Positions 1 through 8,474 are shown, numbered from the stretch's first letter. The stretch: 64,000 bases of DNA from an uncultured Treponema sp. (GCF_945873775.1 NZ_CAMCEC010000001.1:269282-333281), one strand, 5' to 3'. Notes: generated from the letters alone by a model not told the origin. A program made the numbers and translations.

Positions 1-455
1 TTTCCAAGCCCTTGAAAACTATAAGGTGAAGTTCTTGGCTTGTATGCGCCGCCACGTAAAATTCTTGCTCCGGCTTTTTTTACAGCAAATGCCGCATTCA
101 TAATCTGGTCTTCAGTTTCAACAGCGCAAGGACCTGCGATTACAGGAACAGTTTTTCCGTCTCCAATTTTACATTCAATAACGCCGCTCTGCCCTGTTCC
201 GATGCAGACAACTGTATTTTCCGGATGGAATGAACGGCTTGCCATTTTATACGGTGCGCTGACACGCTCCGCAGTTTCAACTATATCATTTGCAAGGAAA
301 TCCTCTGGAACAAGTTTTGAAGTATCGCCTAGAAGACCAATAATAGTCTTGTCTACTCCAGTCGAAATATGAACGCCAAGACCTTTCTGCTTAACCTCTT
401 CAACAAATTCATTGATTGCCGGCTCTGTCGCGCCTTTCTTTAAAATCACTATCAT
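1..455 (-). CDS. aroF: DAHP synthase (3-deoxy-7-phosphoheptulonate synthase), type I-beta; 5' part only
   Basis: First enzyme of the shikimate pathway; it condenses phosphoenolpyruvate and erythrose 4-phosphate. Only the first 151 residues are in the window; the gene continues past base 1. Residues 1-80 form the small regulatory domain typical of type I-beta enzymes. The barrel then begins with AGPCAVE and the substrate-binding stretch RGGAYKPRTSPYSF. The ATG at 453-455 has a CGGAGG ribosome site at 463-468, 7 bases away. The gene lies directly behind the attenuator at 487-666, so it is probably controlled by aromatic amino acid supply. The partner gene aroB is about 9 kb away. The family assignment is secure; the symbol could equally be aroG or aroA by local convention. 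Confidence 0.93.
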   Translation of the reverse strand, partial: MIVILKKGATEPAINEFVEEVKQKGLGVHISTGVDKTIIGLLGDTSKLVPEDFLANDIVETAERVSAPYKMASRSFHPENTVVCIGTGQSGVIECKIGDGKTVPVIAGPCAVETEDQIMNAAFAVKKAGARILRGGAYKPRTSPYSFQGLG

Positions 456-486
456 ACAAAAACCTCCGAAATTTAAACCGTCTGGC

Positions 487-517
487 AAAAAAAAGAGCCT
501 TCCACTGCGGAAGGCTC
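487..517 (-). terminator. Intrinsic terminator of the aromatic attenuator
   Basis: On the minus strand GAGCCTTCC, a 5-base loop and GGAAGGCTC make a perfect 9-bp stem (495-517), followed by eight T residues (494-487). It sits 32 bases before the DAHP synthase ATG and after the leader peptide stop, where an attenuator terminator belongs. Part of its 5' arm and loop (506-513) can pair instead with 571-578 inside the leader peptide gene. Confidence 0.92.
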
Positions 518-578
518 CATTATTTTACCAGTTATACGGCAAACACAATGCTCGCTATTATCTAGCGAAACTTCCGCA
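506..578 (-). promoter_or_regulatory. Candidate antiterminator pairing in the attenuator
   Basis: On the minus strand TGCGGAAG (571-578) is the exact reverse complement of CTTCCGCA (506-513), which overlaps the 5' arm and loop of the terminator. Forming this 8-bp helix would prevent the terminator. The upstream arm lies about 10 bases downstream of the last aromatic codon of the leader peptide and 7 bases upstream of its stop codon. A ribosome stalled on the aromatic run should leave it free, and one that reaches the stop should cover it. A second small hairpin (TCGCTA/TAGCGA, 552-568) spans the leader stop codon. The pairing is read from the sequence; the mechanism is inferred. Confidence 0.72.
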
Positions 579-666
579 AGGCACGAGAAAACCAATAAAA
601 GCTAAAGTAAAGGTAAGCCAACGATGAGATATTGATAATTACTGCCCAATGGGTTGTGTTTTTCAT
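562..666 (-). CDS. Aromatic-rich leader peptide of the DAHP synthase attenuator (34 aa)
   Basis: A 34-residue reading frame upstream of DAHP synthase. Residues 18-26 read YLYFSFYWF: seven of nine are Tyr, Phe or Trp, with another Trp at 7 and Phe at 33. This composition is the hallmark of leader peptides that sense charged aromatic tRNAs, and here it precedes the first gene of aromatic biosynthesis and an intrinsic terminator. The ATG is only 7 bases after the -10 box, so the transcript would start at or within a few bases of the start codon, and no ribosome site is possible: a leaderless leader peptide. The ORF is too short for ordinary gene callers. The remaining uncertainty is whether the ATG at 666 is the true start. 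Confidence 0.8.
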   Translation of the reverse strand: MKNTTHWAVIINISSLAYLYFSFYWFSRALRKFR

Positions 667-673
667 AGTAAAA

Positions 674-702
674 AATATATCATGCAAAACTGATACTGTC
701 AA
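674..702 (-). promoter_or_regulatory. Sigma-70-type promoter of the leader/DAHP synthase unit
   Basis: Minus strand TTGACA (697-702), 17-base spacer, TATATT (674-679). The predicted start site falls on or just before the ATG at 666. A perfect 7-2-7 palindrome (ACAAAAA/TTTTTGT, 702-717) abuts the -35 box and could bind a regulator. Confidence 0.85.
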
Positions 703-722
703 CAAAAACATTTTTGTATTTG

Positions 723-950
723 CTACATTGTATAGCCAGGCTTTACAAAAATATTTTTATTATCCGGGTCTACAATCTTGTTAAAAACACGCTCTTTCCA
801 TTCGTCCTGCGGAATATCTTCTACAGAAACAGAAAAATGCTCGATTCCCCTGCCAAGCTCCTCGCTCGCTACTTTTGCAAGTTTTTCTGCAAGATTTTTC
901 TTGATTTCGTCATTTCTTCCGGGAAACATTTGAACTGTAATATGCGGCAT
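723..950 (-). CDS. 4-oxalocrotonate tautomerase-family protein
   Basis: A 75-residue protein of the small tautomerase superfamily. After removal of Met1 the chain starts with Pro (MPHITVQMFPGR), the catalytic N-terminal proline of the family, followed by the beta-alpha-beta pattern with SVSVEDIPQDEW. These enzymes move a double bond in keto/enol substrates; the substrate here cannot be inferred. The start is one base after the stop of the upstream O-acetylhomoserine sulfhydrylase, so the two are probably translated together. It is a little longer than the classic 62-residue enzymes. Confidence 0.85.
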   Translation of the reverse strand: MPHITVQMFPGRNDEIKKNLAEKLAKVASEELGRGIEHFSVSVEDIPQDEWKERVFNKIVDPDNKNIFVKPGYTM

Positions 951-951
951 C

Positions 952-2238
952 TTAAACCTCCAGTGCCTGAGTTAAATCAGCAATTATATCATTTACATTT
1001 TCAACACCAACAGAAAGTCTTACCATGTCCGGCAAAACACCTGCAGCCTTTAGCTCTTCATCGGACATCTGCCTGTGTGTAGAACTTGCAGGGTGAAGAA
1101 CACAAGTTCTGCTGTCCGCAACGTGTGTTGCAATCATCGCAAGCTTAAGGTTAGACATGAATTTTTCAGCAGCTTGCCTTCCGCCTTTTACTCCAAAAGA
1201 AATAACTCCGCAAGTTCCGTTCGGCATATATTTTTTTGCAAGCTCGTAATATTTGTTTCCTTTTAGTCCGGGATAATTCACCCAGGAAACACTTTTATGC
1301 GACTGAAGGAATTCTGCAATCTTCAAGGCGTTTTCACAGTGGCGGGCAACACGAAGCGACAAAGATTCAAGGCCAAGATTTAAAAAGTAAGCATTCATTG
1401 GGGACTGTACAGAGCCAAAGTCTCTCATAAGCTGAACAGTTGCCTTTGTGATAAAAGCTCCTTCCTTTCCAAATTTCTTTGCATAAACCACGCCATGATA
1501 GCTTTCATCTGGAGTGCAGAGTCCCGGGAACTTCTGGGCATTTGCAAGCCAGTCAAATTTTCCAGAATCAACAATCGCGCCGCCAATAGTCGCATCGTGT
1601 CCGTCCATATATTTTGTTGTGGAATGGGTTACAATGTCTGCACCCCATTCAAACGGACGGCAATTCACTGGAGTTGCAAAAGTATTGTCTACGATAAGCG
1701 GAACTCCATGGCTGTGCGCCGCTTTTGCAAAACGCTCAATGTCAAAAACAATCAAAGCTGGATTCGCAATAGTTTCGCCAAAAACTGCTTTTGTGTTTGG
1801 TTTAAAAGCCGCATTAAGTTCCTCATCTGAACATTCGGGATCTACAAATGTAAAATCAATTCCCATCTTGCGCATTGTAACATTGAACAAGTTGAAAGTT
1901 CCGCCGTAAATTGTAGAAGAAACAACGACATGGTCGCCTGCGCTCGCAATATTGAAAACCGCAAAAAAGTTTGCAGCCTGGCCGGAAGAAGTAAGCATAG
2001 CGGCAGTTCCACCTTCAAGAGCGGCAATTTTCGCAGCCACATAATCGTTTGTAGGATTCTGAAGCCTGCTGTAAAAATAACCTGAAGCCTCAAGGTCAAA
2101 AAGTTTTCCCATTGCTTCACTTGTGTCATACTTAAAGGTTGTGCTTTGAACAATAGGAATCATCCTAGGCTCGCCGTTTTTTGGCTCATAGCCTGAGTGA
2201 ATGCATTTAGTTTCAATTCCATTCTGAAAATCTTTCAT
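952..2238 (-). CDS. metY: O-acetylhomoserine (thiol)-lyase / sulfhydrylase
   Basis: PLP enzyme of the Cys/Met metabolism family, 428 residues, the usual length of O-acetylhomoserine sulfhydrylases. It makes homocysteine from O-acetylhomoserine and sulfide in the cytoplasm. Visible marks are the PLP phosphate-binding area SSGQAA near 84-89, the IVDNTFATP segment near 182-190, the Schiff-base Lys209 in HSTTKYMDGH, and the C-terminal RLSVGVEN motif. A GAGG ribosome site lies about 10 bases before the ATG. It follows the RNase gene by 34 bases and runs into the tautomerase gene. A cystathionine gamma-synthase activity cannot be excluded from sequence alone, but length and motifs favour MetY. Confidence 0.9.
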   Translation of the reverse strand: MKDFQNGIETKCIHSGYEPKNGEPRMIPIVQSTTFKYDTSEAMGKLFDLEASGYFYSRLQNPTNDYVAAKIAALEGGTAAMLTSSGQAANFFAVFNIASAGDHVVVSSTIYGGTFNLFNVTMRKMGIDFTFVDPECSDEELNAAFKPNTKAVFGETIANPALIVFDIERFAKAAHSHGVPLIVDNTFATPVNCRPFEWGADIVTHSTTKYMDGHDATIGGAIVDSGKFDWLANAQKFPGLCTPDESYHGVVYAKKFGKEGAFITKATVQLMRDFGSVQSPMNAYFLNLGLESLSLRVARHCENALKIAEFLQSHKSVSWVNYPGLKGNKYYELAKKYMPNGTCGVISFGVKGGRQAAEKFMSNLKLAMIATHVADSRTCVLHPASSTHRQMSDEELKAAGVLPDMVRLSVGVENVNDIIADLTQALEV

Positions 2239-2272
2239 TTAATATATACCTCAATATTTTTGTGCAAAAAAA

Positions 2273-4216
2273 TTAGTTTATAATTTCAAATTCAACCTGC
2301 TGCTCTGTAAGCTCAATTTTCCTTACTTTTATTTTCACCACGTCATTAAGCTCTGTTTTTTCAGGGCACGGCATAAAGGTTTCAATTGCAAGAGAAGGAA
2401 TTGAAAAAAGAGGAAGCTTCATTCCTTTGTCAACGCATACAGCCTCACCTGTCCATCCGGGATTCTGCAAAAGATAAACAAGCGTCCAGTGCATATTGCT
2501 TTTTCGTTCAGCTTTGTGCGCCGCCTGAGCACCGGCATCACCTTCTGAAATTCGCATAAGCATAGTGTCCTTGTCCAAGAGTTTCCTCTTATCCAGAAAA
2601 GCTCTCAACTGAATATGCGCAATCAAGTCTCCGTAGCGACGCAAAGGACTTGTAACCTGGCTGTACATATTAAGTCCCAAAGCGCAGTGCATTCCAGGAG
2701 TTACACCAACTGACCTTTTTCTCATGCATCTTCTAAGCCTGAACTGACCTGCAAGACCTTCAGGAATATCATCTGGAATTACAGGAGCTTCTTGGCTTAT
2801 AAACGGAAACGGAATCTGATTTTTGAAAGCGAATTTTGCGGCTCCTTCTCCAGCCAAAAGCATCATCTCACGGATCATTTCTGAGCTTTTAGGATGAACA
2901 AGCGGCTCTATTGAAACTTTTTTTGTTTCAGGCTCAACTGAAATGTGGACTTCCGGCATTGAAATCTGAACAGCCCCGGACTTTTTGCGGCGTTCCACAT
3001 TTTTCCATGCTATAGAAAAAAGAGGCTTTAATTCTTCACTTTCCATAAGCTCATCAGCCTGCTCATAAGAAAGACGTTTTACTTTTATAAGCGTTTTAAA
3101 AACAGAACAGTCTTCAATCGCGCCGTTTTCATCAAGAAGAATTCTAAAAGACAACGCGCGGCTTTTTTCCTTTAGTCCAAGCGCATAATCTTCAAGGCAG
3201 CTTTCACACAGCATTCTGGCAGCTCCTTCTGGAATATAAAGAGTCGCCCCTCTTGCGCGCGCATTTTTATCAATAGGAGAATCAGGCTGAACTGTAGACG
3301 CAGGATCTGCAATATGAACCCAAAGATATTTTCCGTCAAAGGCAACAGCATCATCCGGGTCAGTTGACCAGGCATTATCGATTGCATAAGAAACACAGTC
3401 AAGTTCAAGCCTTTCTTCTTCTGGCGGAGAATCAAGTGAATCTGACGCTGATTTTGTGGAAAGTCCCCAGCGCAAAGGATACGGATTGCGTGTAATGTCC
3501 CAAAGTCCTGTATCAAGCAAAAGTTTGTGCGCACGTTCTGGAGTTTCCTTTAAGCCGGCATCATGCATTGTACGGCTTTTGTCTGTTTTTCCAAGCGCAA
3601 GAGCTTCCACATCGCCCATAAAAACAGAATCCTCCGGCAAAAGTTTTCCAGTTTTTAAACGCTGAATAAATTCAGACCGCAACTCAGCTTCTTTTTCCTT
3701 TTCACCGGCTTTTTTTACAAGGGAATCAATTTCTTGCTGAGGGCGGACAGTAAATGCAATTTTTCCGTCTAGCTGCTCCTTTAAAATCTGGCTAAAATAA
3801 ACAGTATTCTTTAAAGCGCAGTAAAGTCCCCAAGCTTCGTCAGCTTTTACTTCGCCTCTAAAAAGCGAAACCAGCTCATTAAAAGGATAAACCTCCCCAG
3901 AAGATTCGCCTGACAAAAGCTCATAGCAGTCTTTTATCTGAAGAAAAATTTCATTTGTCTGTTCAAGATTGTAAATATCAGCCGCTGAAGGACATTTTTC
4001 CGCAGCAAATTTCAATACACATTCAAGAGAAGAAACCGGACCTTCATTCAGCAAGAGAATATCCTTTGCGCGGACATTCTGAGTGTCATAAACAGCGGGT
4101 TTTGTGGCAGTGGCGGGCACAGACTGGAATTTTATAGAAAACTTATTATTTTCAGCAACAGAAAGGACAACAGCAGCAGTATTTTTATATATAACAAGTG
4201 AATTAGCTTTTATCAT
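2273..4216 (-). CDS. RNase II/R-family 3'-5' exoribonuclease (RNB domain)
   Basis: A 647-residue RNB-domain protein. The catalytic acidic cluster is STDPDDA at 284-290, followed by the helix and barrel features HIADPAS, ALSFR and, late in the domain, CMRKRSVGVTPGMHCALG and SPLRRYGDLIAH. These enzymes degrade RNA from the 3' end using metal ions held by the acidic cluster. The N-terminal 260 residues do not look like a typical pair of cold-shock domains, and the C-terminus is short, with at most a diverged S1 fold, so it differs from E. coli RNase II and R. The ATG lies 6 bases after a -10 box, suggesting a leaderless mRNA. It is upstream of metY in the same direction. Confidence 0.88.
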   Translation of the reverse strand: MIKANSLVIYKNTAAVVLSVAENNKFSIKFQSVPATATKPAVYDTQNVRAKDILLLNEGPVSSLECVLKFAAEKCPSAADIYNLEQTNEIFLQIKDCYELLSGESSGEVYPFNELVSLFRGEVKADEAWGLYCALKNTVYFSQILKEQLDGKIAFTVRPQQEIDSLVKKAGEKEKEAELRSEFIQRLKTGKLLPEDSVFMGDVEALALGKTDKSRTMHDAGLKETPERAHKLLLDTGLWDITRNPYPLRWGLSTKSASDSLDSPPEEERLELDCVSYAIDNAWSTDPDDAVAFDGKYLWVHIADPASTVQPDSPIDKNARARGATLYIPEGAARMLCESCLEDYALGLKEKSRALSFRILLDENGAIEDCSVFKTLIKVKRLSYEQADELMESEELKPLFSIAWKNVERRKKSGAVQISMPEVHISVEPETKKVSIEPLVHPKSSEMIREMMLLAGEGAAKFAFKNQIPFPFISQEAPVIPDDIPEGLAGQFRLRRCMRKRSVGVTPGMHCALGLNMYSQVTSPLRRYGDLIAHIQLRAFLDKRKLLDKDTMLMRISEGDAGAQAAHKAERKSNMHWTLVYLLQNPGWTGEAVCVDKGMKLPLFSIPSLAIETFMPCPEKTELNDVVKIKVRKIELTEQQVEFEIIN

Positions 4217-4222
4217 GCTGAA

Positions 4223-4251
4223 AGTTTACAATAAAAAAAAAGCAATTACAA
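4223..4251 (-). promoter_or_regulatory. Promoter giving a leaderless mRNA for the RNB-domain gene
   Basis: Minus strand TTGTAA (4246-4251), 17 bases, TAAACT (4223-4228), then TTCAGC and the ATG at 4216. The start site should coincide with the A of the ATG. No purine-rich ribosome site lies in between. Confidence 0.7.
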
Positions 4252-4284
4252 TAAAGATTGTTGTGGCTGATTCTATAATGGCAT

Positions 4285-4317
4285 AAAAAAACACCGCCAG
4301 AATTACTCTAGCGGTGT
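4285..4317 (-). terminator. Intrinsic terminator after the ABC ATPase gene
   Basis: Minus strand ACACCGC(T)AGA / TCT(G)GCGGTGT stem of about 11 bp (one T-G pair) with a 5-base loop, followed by six T residues. It lies about 50 bases after the ABC ATPase stop. Confidence 0.88.
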
Positions 4318-4367
4318 CCAAGGATACAAGTTTTCAAGCCAGATTATGCAAGCTTGAAGAACGTGGC

Positions 4368-5573
4368 TTATTTTCTGATTTCAGAACCGATTGCTACTTT
4401 ATAGCCAACTTCGCCTGTGATAGCGTTCTTGAGCCATGGAGCAGAAATTTTGTCTGCTTCACAGATGTTGATTTCCTTGCTCTGATCTTCTGGATTCTTA
4501 GCAAAGAATTTACATCTTTCCATAGCTGGCTTAAAGTTTACAGTTTCACCAATCTTGAAGTCTCCCTTAGAAGATGCCTGTACACGTGCAACAATGCTCT
4601 GTGTCTTTGTAGAAAGGAAGAGATGTGTTTCTGCACCAAGAGGCTCTTTGTTAGAAACTTTCATCTGCATATTGTTTTCTGCAGCTGGAGCTTCTGAATA
4701 AACAAGGTCTTCTGGACGTACACCGAAGTAAACTTCTTTTCCTACATAGTCTTTAAGAGAAGCCTGCTGTTCTGCTGTTGGAACAACTGTGAATGTGCCT
4801 TCGTCAGCAACAATCTTGTCGCCTTCTTTCTTAATTGTAACAGAAAGGAAGTTCATTGGAGGAGTTCCAATAAATCCTGCAACAAATTTATTGATTGGGT
4901 GGTTGTACAAATAGAGAGGCTCACCAATCTGCTGTACGTGGCCGTCTTTCATAACAACGATTTTTGTACCCATTGTCATAGCTTCAATCTGGTCATGAGT
5001 AACATAAATCATTGTAGCATTAAGTCTCTGGTGCAAACCTGCGATTTCTCCACGCATTGTAACACGGAGCTTTGCATCAAGGTTAGAAAGAGGCTCGTCA
5101 AACAAGAATACTTTAGGGTTACGAACAATTGCGCGTCCTACTGCAACACGCTGTCTCTGTCCACCAGAAAGAGCCTTTGGCTTGCGGTCCAAGTACTGTG
5201 TAAGACCAAGAATATTTGCAGCTTCATCAACACGGCGTTTAATTTCACCTTTGTCCATCTTGCGGATCTTAAGTCCGAAAGCCATGTTGTCATATACTGT
5301 CATGTGAGGATAAAGAGCATAGTTCTGGAAAACCATCGCAATGTTTCTGTCTTTTGGCGGAACATCGTTCATAAGTTCGCCATCAATAAGAAGCTCGCCT
5401 TCAGAAATTTCTTCCAAACCTGCAACCATGCGGAGAGTTGTTGATTTTCCACATCCAGATGGACCTACGAATACACAGAAGTCGCGGTCTTCAATAACAA
5501 TGTTGGCGTTTTCTACAGCCTGAACATTTCCGTCGTAAATCTTACCGATTCCTTTTAATTCTACCTTTGCCAC
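4368..5573 (-). CDS. msmK: Sugar ABC transporter ATP-binding protein (MsmK/UgpC family)
   Basis: A 401-residue ATPase of carbohydrate ABC importers. Walker A GPSGCGKST is at 37-45, the signature LSGGQRQR near 135-142, Walker B VFLFDEP near 156-162, then the H-loop THD. A C-terminal TOBE/OB regulatory region starts near 240. The start is GTG with an AGGAGG ribosome site. The gene has its own promoter (5607-5635) and terminator (4285-4317), so it is monocistronic, with no permease or binding-protein gene beside it. Such orphan ATPases often serve several sugar importers encoded elsewhere; that role is inferred here. Confidence 0.93.
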   Translation of the reverse strand: MAKVELKGIGKIYDGNVQAVENANIVIEDRDFCVFVGPSGCGKSTTLRMVAGLEEISEGELLIDGELMNDVPPKDRNIAMVFQNYALYPHMTVYDNMAFGLKIRKMDKGEIKRRVDEAANILGLTQYLDRKPKALSGGQRQRVAVGRAIVRNPKVFLFDEPLSNLDAKLRVTMRGEIAGLHQRLNATMIYVTHDQIEAMTMGTKIVVMKDGHVQQIGEPLYLYNHPINKFVAGFIGTPPMNFLSVTIKKEGDKIVADEGTFTVVPTAEQQASLKDYVGKEVYFGVRPEDLVYSEAPAAENNMQMKVSNKEPLGAETHLFLSTKTQSIVARVQASSKGDFKIGETVNFKPAMERCKFFAKNPEDQSKEINICEADKISAPWLKNAITGEVGYKVAIGSEIRK

Positions 5574-5606
5574 TTTTGGCCTCCTAAGGGTTTATGTTAT
5601 GCAACA

Positions 5607-5635
5607 ATTATAAATTCAAAAAGTATAGAAGTCAA
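5607..5635 (-). promoter_or_regulatory. Sigma-70-type promoter of the ABC ATPase gene
   Basis: Minus strand TTGACT (5630-5635), 17-base spacer, perfect TATAAT (5607-5612). Predicted 5' UTR of about 27 bases containing the AGGAGG ribosome site. Confidence 0.88.
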
Positions 5636-5664
5636 ATAAATTCTTTAAAGAAATTCAGTTTTTT

Positions 5665-6195
5665 TCAGCCTACAGAGCCGTTTTTGTAAACTTTGGCTTC
5701 AACAAACTTTCCATCCGCGCCGATTTTCTTTCCGTCGATTTCAACAAATCCGTCTTTTGTATAAAGCTTGAACGAAAAGAATTTATCCGGCTTTACATAG
5801 CAATATTTTTCAGCAGGAGCTTCAAATCCTTCCGGCTCAAGAATAGTTCCTGGCTCAAACTGAGGCGCAAAAAGAACTTCGCAAGTTTCATGGTCCGTAA
5901 CATTCGGATCTGATGCCGCAAGCAACATTCCGTTGCTTCTGACTCCGCGGAAATTTGCAGGCTTTAAATTGTAAACAATAACAATTGTTTTTCCCAAAAG
6001 CTCTTCCGGCTTATAAAAAGGCACAATAGAACTTACAATTTGTCTAGGCTCTTCGTCTCCGTCGTTCAATGTAAGTATATATAGAAGACTTCCACCTGGA
6101 TGCTGCTCAACTTTTTCTATGCGCGCCACCTTTAGAATAACGCGGTTTCTGAACTGCTCTGCTTCTGAAAGCACAGTTTCTTCATTTTCTTCCAT
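5665..6195 (-). CDS. Stand-alone tRNA-binding (EMAPII/MetG C-terminal-like) domain protein
   Basis: A 176-residue protein whose first 110 residues match the tRNA-binding OB fold found at the C-terminus of methionyl-tRNA synthetase and in Trbp111/Arc1p: VARIEKVEQHPGGSLLYIL, then ANFRGVRSNGMLLAAS. Residues 115-176 form an extra C-terminal region ending in short beta-rich repeats. It probably binds structured RNA and may aid an aminoacyl-tRNA synthetase acting in trans; no synthetase gene is adjacent. A GAGG ribosome site precedes the ATG. It diverges from the chemoreceptor gene. Confidence 0.82.
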   Translation of the reverse strand: MEENEETVLSEAEQFRNRVILKVARIEKVEQHPGGSLLYILTLNDGDEEPRQIVSSIVPFYKPEELLGKTIVIVYNLKPANFRGVRSNGMLLAASDPNVTDHETCEVLFAPQFEPGTILEPEGFEAPAEKYCYVKPDKFFSFKLYTKDGFVEIDGKKIGADGKFVEAKVYKNGSVG

Positions 6196-6247
6196 AATAT
6201 GATACCTCGCTTAATGTTTTTATATAGAATACAGATTAAATTCAAAA

Positions 6248-6274
6248 GATTATCAGGTCAAGCCCGTTAATGGC
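6248..6274 (-). repeat. Dispersed 27-bp intergenic palindrome, degenerate copy
   Basis: Read on the minus strand this copy matches the unit at 35982-36008 at 23 of 27 positions, with the shared core CGGGCTTGACC. It lies in the divergent intergenic region upstream of the chemoreceptor gene. Confidence 0.6.
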
Positions 6275-6330
6275 AGCAAAATATAAAACTAGAATTTTCA
6301 GGCTAAATAAACAAAAAAAAGATTTTTAAG

Positions 6331-6358
6331 TTGAAATAAAAAAATTCTAATGTATAAT
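6331..6358 (+). promoter_or_regulatory. Promoter of the chemoreceptor gene
   Basis: TTGAAA (6331-6336), 16 bases, TATAAT (6353-6358), with TG immediately before the -10. The downstream leader holds GGAGG at 6371-6375, 5 bases before the ATG. No flagellar sigma-28 motif was recognised. Confidence 0.75.
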
Positions 6359-6380
6359 TTATAATAAATTGGAGGCCACC

Positions 6381-8474
6381 ATGTCTTTAATGAAAAAAAC
6401 TCTTCTATTCTCTTCTATCTTCTTTCTTTTTATTTGTTTTATTTCGCTTTTTACTTACGGCATTGCAAAGAACAAAATCGGGCGGAAGAATATTTCGCAG
6501 AGCATCAGGACGGAGCTTAGCACTGACCAGCTTATGCTTGAGTCTTCGGTGAACAAGGACATTACTCTTGCCCTTCAGATGGCGCGCTCGCCTGTAATTT
6601 CAAACTATTTCCGAAACGTTTCGGACGAAAGGCTCAAAAAACCTGCCTTTGACGAGATGGCGGCATACGGAAAGGCTTTTTCTTCCGGCATAAATTTCTG
6701 GGTAAACGACACTGACCACTTTTTCTACTTCGGAGACGAATATTCCTACACTCTTGACCCGGACAAGCCTGAAAGCTACTGGTACAACATGACTCTTTAC
6801 GAGACTGAAACTTACAACTTCAACATAAACTACAATCCGGACGTAAACGAAACCTGCCTTTGGGTGAACGCACCTGTTTTTTCCGCGGACAAAAAGCCTG
6901 TGGGAGTTGTGGGAACAGGAATCATTTTGGACTCGTTCCTTGACTCTGTTTACAAGACTGTGAGCGGCGGAGGAAACGGACAGCTTTTCTTCTTCAACAG
7001 CCTAGGAGAAATTACCGGCGCGGAAGACAAGTCGCTTGTAAGCCAAAAGGCACTTGTAAAAGACCAGCTCGGCGGACTTTACGAGAAAATCGAAGGCTCG
7101 CTTGAGGACTACAAGAACGGACAAATTTACACTTTCAGCTCAGGAGGCTCGGAGTACGGACTTTGCTACGTAAGCGTTCTTGACTGGTATCTTGTTCGCC
7201 GCATGGACGTTTCTTCGGGAATCGCAACGGAAAGCTCGCTTGTTGTAATGCTTTCAATGTTCATAATCGGAATGCTAGTCGTTTCCTGCCTGTACACGCT
7301 CTTCATCTCGCTGATTCTAAAGCCGCTTTCAATGCTCCGCGAATCCATGAACAAAATTGCGGACGGAGACTTCACAGAAAAATTCAGCTACAAAAAGAAA
7401 GATGAAATCGGAAGCCTTGCAGGAAGCCTCTCGCGCATAACGGCAACCGTGAATTCTCTCATAAACGGAATAACGGAAAAGGCAGACTACGTTCACGACA
7501 CGAACAACCTTCAGCAGAAAAATTTCGACTCAGGAAAGGAAAAGGCCGCGGCAATTGTCTCGGAGCTTGACGGAATGAAGACTTCGGTTTCGGAGCAGCA
7601 GGAAATGATTCAGAGCGCGTCCGACACGATTGAAAAGACGGCTGAAAGGCTCAAGGGATTTGGAAGCATAATCAGGACGCAGATTTCTGACATCGAGGAA
7701 TCCGGCGAGCAGATAAGGCAGCTTTTGGATTCGGTTGAGTCGGTTGACAAAATCAGGAAGTTCACGATTGAGAACATGGGGCTTCTTTCTTCCGCTTCAG
7801 AAAAGGGAAACTTGCACATCAAGCAGGTTTCGGAAACTGTCCAGCAGATTTCGAACGACACGGAAAAGCTTCTTGAGACGAACAAGATTATCTCTTCAAT
7901 TTCAGACCAGACGAACCTTCTTGCCATGAACGCGGCGATTGAGGCGGCTCATGCGGGAAAAGCGGGCGATGGTTTTGCTGTCGTTGCCCAGGAAATCAGG
8001 AAGCTTTCTGAAAAAACACACGCGCAGTCGGAGAACGTTGCGAAGGTTATCGGCGGAATCATCGACTCGGTTCAGCGTGTCGTGGAAGTTTCAGCTGTAA
8101 CAAGCCAAATTTTCTCGGACATCGTGAAGCAGGTTTCCGCAGTTGACTCAGACTTCAAGGAAATGTCGGGCATAATTGAAAATGAAAATGCGCTGAACAT
8201 TTCGGTTGCGGAAAAACTCAAGGCTCTGTCTTCTGGCTCGGCTTCTGTTTCCGGCGGATTTTCGGACATGGAAAAAGACACTTCGAACATCGCCTCCGCA
8301 ATGGAAAAAGTTACGCAGCGCACGACGGAACTTGTAATGAGCGTAGAAGCAATTTCAGAAAGCGCGCTTGCCATAAACACGCAGCTCAAGGAAGTTTCAA
8401 GCCTCGCGAACAAATCCGTGGAGCAGATTCAGACTCTTGCCGATTCGCTTGAAATATATAAAATAGAGAAATGA
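6381..8474 (+). CDS. Methyl-accepting chemotaxis protein (Cache sensor, HAMP, MCP signalling domain)
   Basis: A 697-residue chemoreceptor. TM1 is at about 5-27, a large extracytoplasmic Cache-type sensor at about 36-275, TM2 at about 281-310, then HAMP ([18 protein letters not shown]). A long coiled-coil signalling domain follows, with the conserved tip [18 protein letters not shown] near residue 510 that docks CheW/CheA. No CheR-tethering pentapeptide is seen at the C-terminus. The ATG at 6381 is chosen because GGAGG lies 5 bases before it; an in-frame TTG at 6369 precedes that site. The gene uses noticeably more GAC, AAC, TCG and GCG codons than its neighbours. The ligand is unknown. Confidence 0.95.
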   Translation: MSLMKKTLLFSSIFFLFICFISLFTYGIAKNKIGRKNISQSIRTELSTDQLMLESSVNKDITLALQMARSPVISNYFRNVSDERLKKPAFDEMAAYGKAFSSGINFWVNDTDHFFYFGDEYSYTLDPDKPESYWYNMTLYETETYNFNINYNPDVNETCLWVNAPVFSADKKPVGVVGTGIILDSFLDSVYKTVSGGGNGQLFFFNSLGEITGAEDKSLVSQKALVKDQLGGLYEKIEGSLEDYKNGQIYTFSSGGSEYGLCYVSVLDWYLVRRMDVSSGIATESSLVVMLSMFIIGMLVVSCLYTLFISLILKPLSMLRESMNKIADGDFTEKFSYKKKDEIGSLAGSLSRITATVNSLINGITEKADYVHDTNNLQQKNFDSGKEKAAAIVSELDGMKTSVSEQQEMIQSASDTIEKTAERLKGFGSIIRTQISDIEESGEQIRQLLDSVESVDKIRKFTIENMGLLSSASEKGNLHIKQVSETVQQISNDTEKLLETNKIISSISDQTNLLAMNAAIEAAHAGKAGDGFAVVAQEIRKLSEKTHAQSENVAKVIGGIIDSVQRVVEVSAVTSQIFSDIVKQVSAVDSDFKEMSGIIENENALNISVAEKLKALSSGSASVSGGFSDMEKDTSNIASAMEKVTQRTTELVMSVEAISESALAINTQLKEVSSLANKSVEQIQTLADSLEIYKIEK

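Noticed and set aside
714..1082. 122-codon plus-strand ORF opposite metY and the tautomerase
   Set aside because: It is antisense to two recognised genes and shows no domain or ribosome site.
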